A DNA stretch of 64,000 nucleotides, taken from contig NZ_FXAP01000001.1 of NCBI RefSeq assembly GCF_900177615.1, positions 440,825 through 504,824 on the forward strand. The letters are read 5' to 3'. The notes beneath the pieces are model-generated. The model made no database searches. It was not told where the DNA came from and saw nothing but the letters and a program-made list of their open reading frames with translations. Made by a program: the position numbers and the translations under genes. Source of the stretch: Plantibacter flavus. Lineage in GTDB: Bacteria; Actinomycetota; Actinomycetes; Actinomycetales; Microbacteriaceae. This document shows positions 60,712-64,000 of the stretch, one piece after another (the stretch's first letter is position 1; each line of letters begins with the position of its first letter).

Positions 60712-61428
60712 TCAGCGGTTGTAGACCGGGTCGATCGCGATCAGCAGGATCCCGGTCCAGTGGCAGAGGAACGCGAGCACCGTGCACAGGTGGAAGAGTT
60801 CGTGGAACCCGAACCGTCCCGGCCAGGGGTTCGGCCGCTTCATCGCGTACATGACCGCGCCGACCGTGTAGAACAGGCCACCGGCGGCGATGAGCACCAT
60901 CGTGGCGAAGTTGCCGCGGGCGATGTCGCCGAGGTAGGCGACCGCACCCCACCCGAGCGCCAGGTAGAGCGGGACGTAGAGCCACCGCGGGGCGTTGATC
61001 CAGAACACGCGGAAACCGATGCCGAGGAGCGCGCCGCCCCAGACGAGCACGAGCAGGAGGTTGCCCTGCGCCGGTGGGAGCGCGAGCACGGCGAGCGGCG
61101 TGTAGGTGCCGGCGATCAACAGGAAGATGTTGGCGTGGTCGATCCGCTTGAGGAGGAGCTTGACCGAGGGGCGCCACGAGAACCGGTGGTACAACGCCGA
61201 GTTCCCGAAGAGCAGCATCGACGTCAGCACGAACACCGTCGAACTCCACTTCGCGGCCGCACCCTGTGCGAGCACGACGAGGACGATCCCGGCGACGATC
61301 GAGATGGGGAAGATCCCGGCGTGCAGCCATCCGCGCCAGGTCGGCTTGACCTCCTCCGGTGCGGCGGCATCGTCGGCGGCGACCTCGAGCAACGGCAGCT
61401 TCGGCAGCTCGGGATCTCCACTCGTCAT
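60712..61428 (-). CDS. Hemolysin III/PAQR family membrane protein
   Basis: This 238-residue protein has seven membrane helices. PAQR signature residues are FGNSALYHRFSW (about 74-85), RIDHANIFLLIAGTYTP (about 95-111) and the C-terminal FHELFHLCTVLAFLCHW, which together supply the metal-binding His residues of this hydrolase-like family. The name comes from Bacillus hemolysin III, but the bacterial role is uncertain. TATCCT lies 6 nt before the ATG (61435-61440 on the complement), so leaderless. It is divergent from uppS. Confidence 0.92.
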   Translation of the reverse strand: MTSGDPELPKLPLLEVAADDAAAPEEVKPTWRGWLHAGIFPISIVAGIVLVVLAQGAAAKWSSTVFVLTSMLLFGNSALYHRFSWRPSVKLLLKRIDHANIFLLIAGTYTPLAVLALPPAQGNLLLVLVWGGALLGIGFRVFWINAPRWLYVPLYLALGWGAVAYLGDIARGNFATMVLIAAGGLFYTVGAVMYAMKRPNPWPGRFGFHELFHLCTVLAFLCHWTGILLIAIDPVYNR

Positions 61429-61498
61429 GGGTCCAGGATACGGGGTGGCACGGAACGCGTACTGGGAGCGATGCAGGAAACTGCACTAGCGTTGCAGG

Positions 61499-62284
61499 GT
61501 GATGACGAGGCATTCCGCACCGGTGGACGGCTTCCTGTACGGCGTCTACGCACGGCGCCTCCGGAAGGCGCTCACTCCGCAGACGCTGCCGCACCATGTC
61601 GCGATGATCATCGACGGCAACCGGCGGTGGGCCAAGCAGCTCGGGTACGACACCGCGGCGCACGGGCACCGCGCCGGTGCGGCGAAGATGCGCGAGTTCC
61701 TGACCTGGTGCGACGACCTCGGTATCGGCGTCGTCACCCTGTACCTGCTGTCGAGCGACAACCTGGTGAACCGCGCACCGGACGAGCTGGACGACCTCGT
61801 CGACATCATCGCCGACCTCGCCGAGGGGCTCTCGCACTACCGTGACTGGCGCGTGAAGCACGTCGGTTCGAGCGATGGACTCCCGGAGTCGTTGCGCACG
61901 GCCTTGACGAGCGCGGAGGAGCGCACGGCCGACCGTTCCGGCATGCACATCAACCTCGCGGTCGGCTACGGCGGTCGCACCGAGATCGTGGACGCGATGC
62001 GCGCGATCGTCGCCAAGCACCACCTCGAGGGTCGGAGCCTGGAAGACCTCGCGGCGCTGCTCACCCCCGACCTCATCGGCGAGCACCTCTACACCGGAGG
62101 CCAGCCCGACCCCGACCTCGTCATCCGCACCAGCGGCGAACAGCGGATGAGCGACTTCATGCTCTGGCAGAGCGCCCACAGCGAGTTCTACTTCGTCGAA
62201 GCGCTCGGGCCCGACCTCCGCGAGGTCGACTTCCTCCGCGCCCTCCGCGACTTCTCCAGGCGGCAGCGGCGGTTCGGCGGATGA
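61499..62284 (+). CDS. uppS: cis-Prenyltransferase (isoprenyl transferase, UppS family)
   Basis: This 261-residue enzyme has the catalytic D39 in MIIDGNRRWAKQLG, the downstream GHRAGAAKMREFLTWC and LYLLSSDN, and the C-terminal RTSGEQRMSDFMLWQ motif. It condenses isopentenyl diphosphate in Z configuration to make polyprenyl diphosphate for cell-wall lipid carriers. Product length is not predictable. Its mycobacterial counterpart in this block (Rv1086) makes the short Z,E-farnesyl diphosphate. GTG 61499 lies 6 nt after TAGCGT (61487-61492), so leaderless. ATGA overlap with the aminotransferase gene. Confidence 0.94.
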   Translation: MMTRHSAPVDGFLYGVYARRLRKALTPQTLPHHVAMIIDGNRRWAKQLGYDTAAHGHRAGAAKMREFLTWCDDLGIGVVTLYLLSSDNLVNRAPDELDDLVDIIADLAEGLSHYRDWRVKHVGSSDGLPESLRTALTSAEERTADRSGMHINLAVGYGGRTEIVDAMRAIVAKHHLEGRSLEDLAALLTPDLIGEHLYTGGQPDPDLVIRTSGEQRMSDFMLWQSAHSEFYFVEALGPDLREVDFLRALRDFSRRQRRFGG

Positions 62285-63447
62285 GCCGGTCCACGCCCGC
62301 CTCGGAGCCGGACGAGCCGGAGACGGCGTCCGGGTTGGAGACCTTCCGAGCGGGGTTCGGTGAGGTCGCCGGCTACCTCAACTACGGCAGTGTCGGTCCG
62401 TTGGCCGCATCCGCCGTCCTCGAGGCCGCCCGCTGGAACGACGTGCTCGCGAGCGCGACACCCGGCACGCTCGGCGCGGTCGACGGGCAGGACGAACGGA
62501 TGCGGACCGCCGTCGGGACGCTCACCGGGTTCCGAGCCGACCAGGTCGTCGCCCAGCCCAATACCTCGCAGGGCTTGATGCACGCGATGTTCGGCCTGAG
62601 CGGCACCGTCCTGCTCTCCCGTCTGGAATACCCCACGCTGCCGCTCGCCGCGGAGCGGGCCGCCGAGCACCGGCACCTGCTCACGCCGAGATGGCTCGAG
62701 ACACGACGCGGACACGTGACGGCGGAGAGCGTGCGCGAGCAGCTCGACGACACCGTCACCGCCGTGGCCGTGAGCCTCGTCGACTACCGCACCGGCTACG
62801 TCTGCGACCTCGAAGCCGTCCGCGAGGTGATCGGCGACCGCCTCCTGATCGTCGACGCCATCCAGGGCTTCGGTGTGGTCGACGCCCCCTACGCCGTCGC
62901 CGACGTGGTCGCCTCGGGCGGGCAGAAGTGGATGCGGGCCGGCTGGGGCACCGGATTCCTCGCCCTGAGCGACCGCGCCGTCGAGCGACTCGAGCCGGTC
63001 TTCTCCGGCGTGACCGGCACCGACGAGGCCTGGCCGTTCAGCGCGACCCCGGCACCGAGCCGATCGTCGCGCGCGTACTCGATCACCAGGCCCGACCCGC
63101 TGGCGGCGGCGCGGTTCGCGGCGTCCCTGGAGGATACGGTCGCCGTCGGGACCGCGACGGTCCACGCCGCGATCGCCGAGCTCACGGCCGAGGTGATCGA
63201 GCTCGCGGACGAGTTCGGCGTCGCGGTGGTCTCCTCGCGAGACGAGCACGAACGCGCGGGCATCGTCGTCCTGGAGCCGGAGGAGTCCGTCCTCGACACG
63301 CTGTGGACCTCGCTCGAGAACCACGGCGTCACCGCGACGATGCGCGCCGGGGCCGTGCGGCTCAGCGTGCACGCCGGTACCAGCCGGCAGACGCTGGACC
63401 AGCTGCGCGGTGCGCTACTCTCGTTCGCGACGGCCGCGAGCTACTGA
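62281..63447 (+). CDS. Class V aminotransferase (cysteine desulfurase-like fold)
   Basis: This 388-residue PLP enzyme has the fold-type I pattern: YLNYGSVGPL near the N-terminus, the Asp of VDAIQGFG that holds the pyridine ring, and the PLP lysine in GGQKWMRAG (about residue 216). The C-terminal small domain has VRLSVHAG. It lacks the Cys loop of true cysteine desulfurases and resembles isopenicillin-epimerase-like class V enzymes. The substrate is unknown. It is translationally coupled to uppS, but there is no obvious pathway link. Confidence 0.85.
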   Translation: MSRSTPASEPDEPETASGLETFRAGFGEVAGYLNYGSVGPLAASAVLEAARWNDVLASATPGTLGAVDGQDERMRTAVGTLTGFRADQVVAQPNTSQGLMHAMFGLSGTVLLSRLEYPTLPLAAERAAEHRHLLTPRWLETRRGHVTAESVREQLDDTVTAVAVSLVDYRTGYVCDLEAVREVIGDRLLIVDAIQGFGVVDAPYAVADVVASGGQKWMRAGWGTGFLALSDRAVERLEPVFSGVTGTDEAWPFSATPAPSRSSRAYSITRPDPLAAARFAASLEDTVAVGTATVHAAIAELTAEVIELADEFGVAVVSSRDEHERAGIVVLEPEESVLDTLWTSLENHGVTATMRAGAVRLSVHAGTSRQTLDQLRGALLSFATAASY

Positions 63448-63671
63448 GCCGCCGTCCGACCACCGGCGGGCCAGGAGACGGCCCCCATCTGTTCACCTCC
63501 CCGTAACAGGACACGGGGCGTGTCGTCGCGTCGATGTCGGCGGCCGGACGTACGTTCATCTCATCGGGCATGGAGCCCGGTCGAGACGGCCACACAAGTT
63601 CGGCTCGAAACCCTGCAGGCGGCCGTTTCGCACAGTGATCCGAGCATCAGATGCTCGGGGTGGGAGTGGTT
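63448..63671 (+). promoter_or_regulatory. Leader region of the PhoH-like gene with a hairpin next to the ribosome-binding site
   Basis: No gene is visible in these 224 bp. CCGAGCAT-CAG-ATGCTCGG (63640-63658) is a perfect 8-bp hairpin whose end touches the GGGAG ribosome-binding site, and GGCC/GGCCG segments upstream (about 63580-63625) could form a further stem. GTTCACCTCCCCGTAACAG near 63490 partly resembles an actinobacterial PHO box (GTTCACC direct repeat), but the second half is poor. Confidence 0.4.
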
Positions 63672-64000
63672 GTGGCCTCGCGAGAAATCCAGAACACGTC
63701 AGGCGGGACCGAGACGCGGGACGCGTCGACGAGACCGAGCCGGCGACCCGCCGACCACACGGCGAGCGGGGGAGATCAGGCGCAGGCCGAGATCACCTAC
63801 GTGCTCGACACCTCCGTGCTGCTGTCGGACCCCAAGGCGCTCTTCCGGTTCGCCGAGCACGCCGTCGTCATCCCGGTCGTCGTCATCAGCGAGCTCGAGG
63901 GCAAGCGCAACGACCCCGAGATCGGCTACTTCGCACGTCAGGCACTCCGCATCCTCGACGAGCTCCGCATCGAGCACGAACGCCTCGACTTCCCGATCCC
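63672..64000 (+). CDS. PhoH-family protein with N-terminal PIN domain (partial, runs off the right edge)
   Basis: About 109 residues are visible from GTG 63672, which has GGGAG 6 nt upstream. After a charged, disordered tail (1-42) a PIN domain begins: [19 protein letters not shown] (acidic D in the first strand) then [15 protein letters not shown] with the second acidic residues. This arrangement is typical of PhoH2-type proteins, in which a PIN RNase domain precedes a PhoH ATPase domain, giving a sequence-specific RNA helicase/RNase. The ATPase half lies outside the window, so a stand-alone PIN toxin is not excluded, though the fold start matches PhoH2 better. Confidence 0.8.
   Translation, partial: MASREIQNTSGGTETRDASTRPSRRPADHTASGGDQAQAEITYVLDTSVLLSDPKALFRFAEHAVVIPVVVISELEGKRNDPEIGYFARQALRILDELRIEHERLDFPI

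Noticed and set aside
63485-63510. PHO box controlling the PhoH-like gene
   Set aside because: Only one GTTCACC half is good; the expected second direct repeat is not present, so no regulatory site was called.

Overview
The window is high-GC bacterial chromosome from an actinobacterium, most likely a member of the Microbacteriaceae. The reasons are: a mycothiol S-conjugate amidase (Mca); the greA/DUF4307/mca/small membrane protein/hemolysin III/uppS block that is also seen in mycobacteria; an enolase/DivIC-like/DUF501 block; an Lsr2-type fragment; and a large share of genes whose -10 box lies exactly 6 nt before the start codon, as expected of leaderless mRNAs. The genus cannot be fixed from the sequence alone. 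Nearly all of the window is ordinary, densely packed chromosome with many ATGA/GTGA overlaps. No insertion sequence, prophage, CRISPR array or rRNA operon was found.

Region 1-8449 is the most interesting. Two divergent operons meet at a 79-bp promoter region. Leftward are a ferritin-like protein, a fatty acyl-CoA reductase fused to a HAD phosphatase, and the start of what looks like a second ferritin-like protein. Rightward are an SDR reductase, a PlsC acyltransferase and a flavoenzyme closely resembling alkyl-dihydroxyacetonephosphate synthase (AGPS), with the active-site Tyr, Arg and HHH motif in place. A lipid kinase and a TetR regulator follow on the minus strand. Together these supply each step expected for aerobic ether-lipid (alkyl glycerol) synthesis, and palindromes sharing a half-site lie at the divergent promoter and in front of tetR.

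Region 8494-35987 is housekeeping: a spermidine-synthase-like protein, an ABC-F ATPase, the methionine ABC importer metQNI with a strong hairpin between metQ and metN, a MarR regulator, tRNA-Gln, glmU-prs, gnd diverging from a gluconokinase, rplY-pth, a secreted DUF11/Ig-like protein, a RibD_C reductase beside a FolP2-type protein, mfd, an alpha/beta hydrolase, an ALDH3-type dehydrogenase with mazG, hisS, an EEP-family protein and enolase.

Region 36000-43500 runs from a DivIC-like protein, DUF501, a mycosin-like protease and NDH-2 to a tRNA with a UAA (Leu) anticodon. Behind this tRNA is a small accessory pocket: a secreted M15-like/beta-propeller protein, an Lsr2 dimerisation domain without its DNA-binding half, a small acidic protein, a candidate structured RNA and a rhodanese.

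Region 43549-64000 holds an Ig-like multi-spanning membrane protein, a tightly coupled TetR-MFS-PLP enzyme-aldonolactone oxidase operon with its own palindrome, lemA-htpX, a proline/glutamine-rich membrane protein, a YcaQ-type glycosylase, an AI-2E transporter with threonine ammonia-lyase, the greA-mca-uppS block, a class V aminotransferase and the start of a PhoH-type protein.
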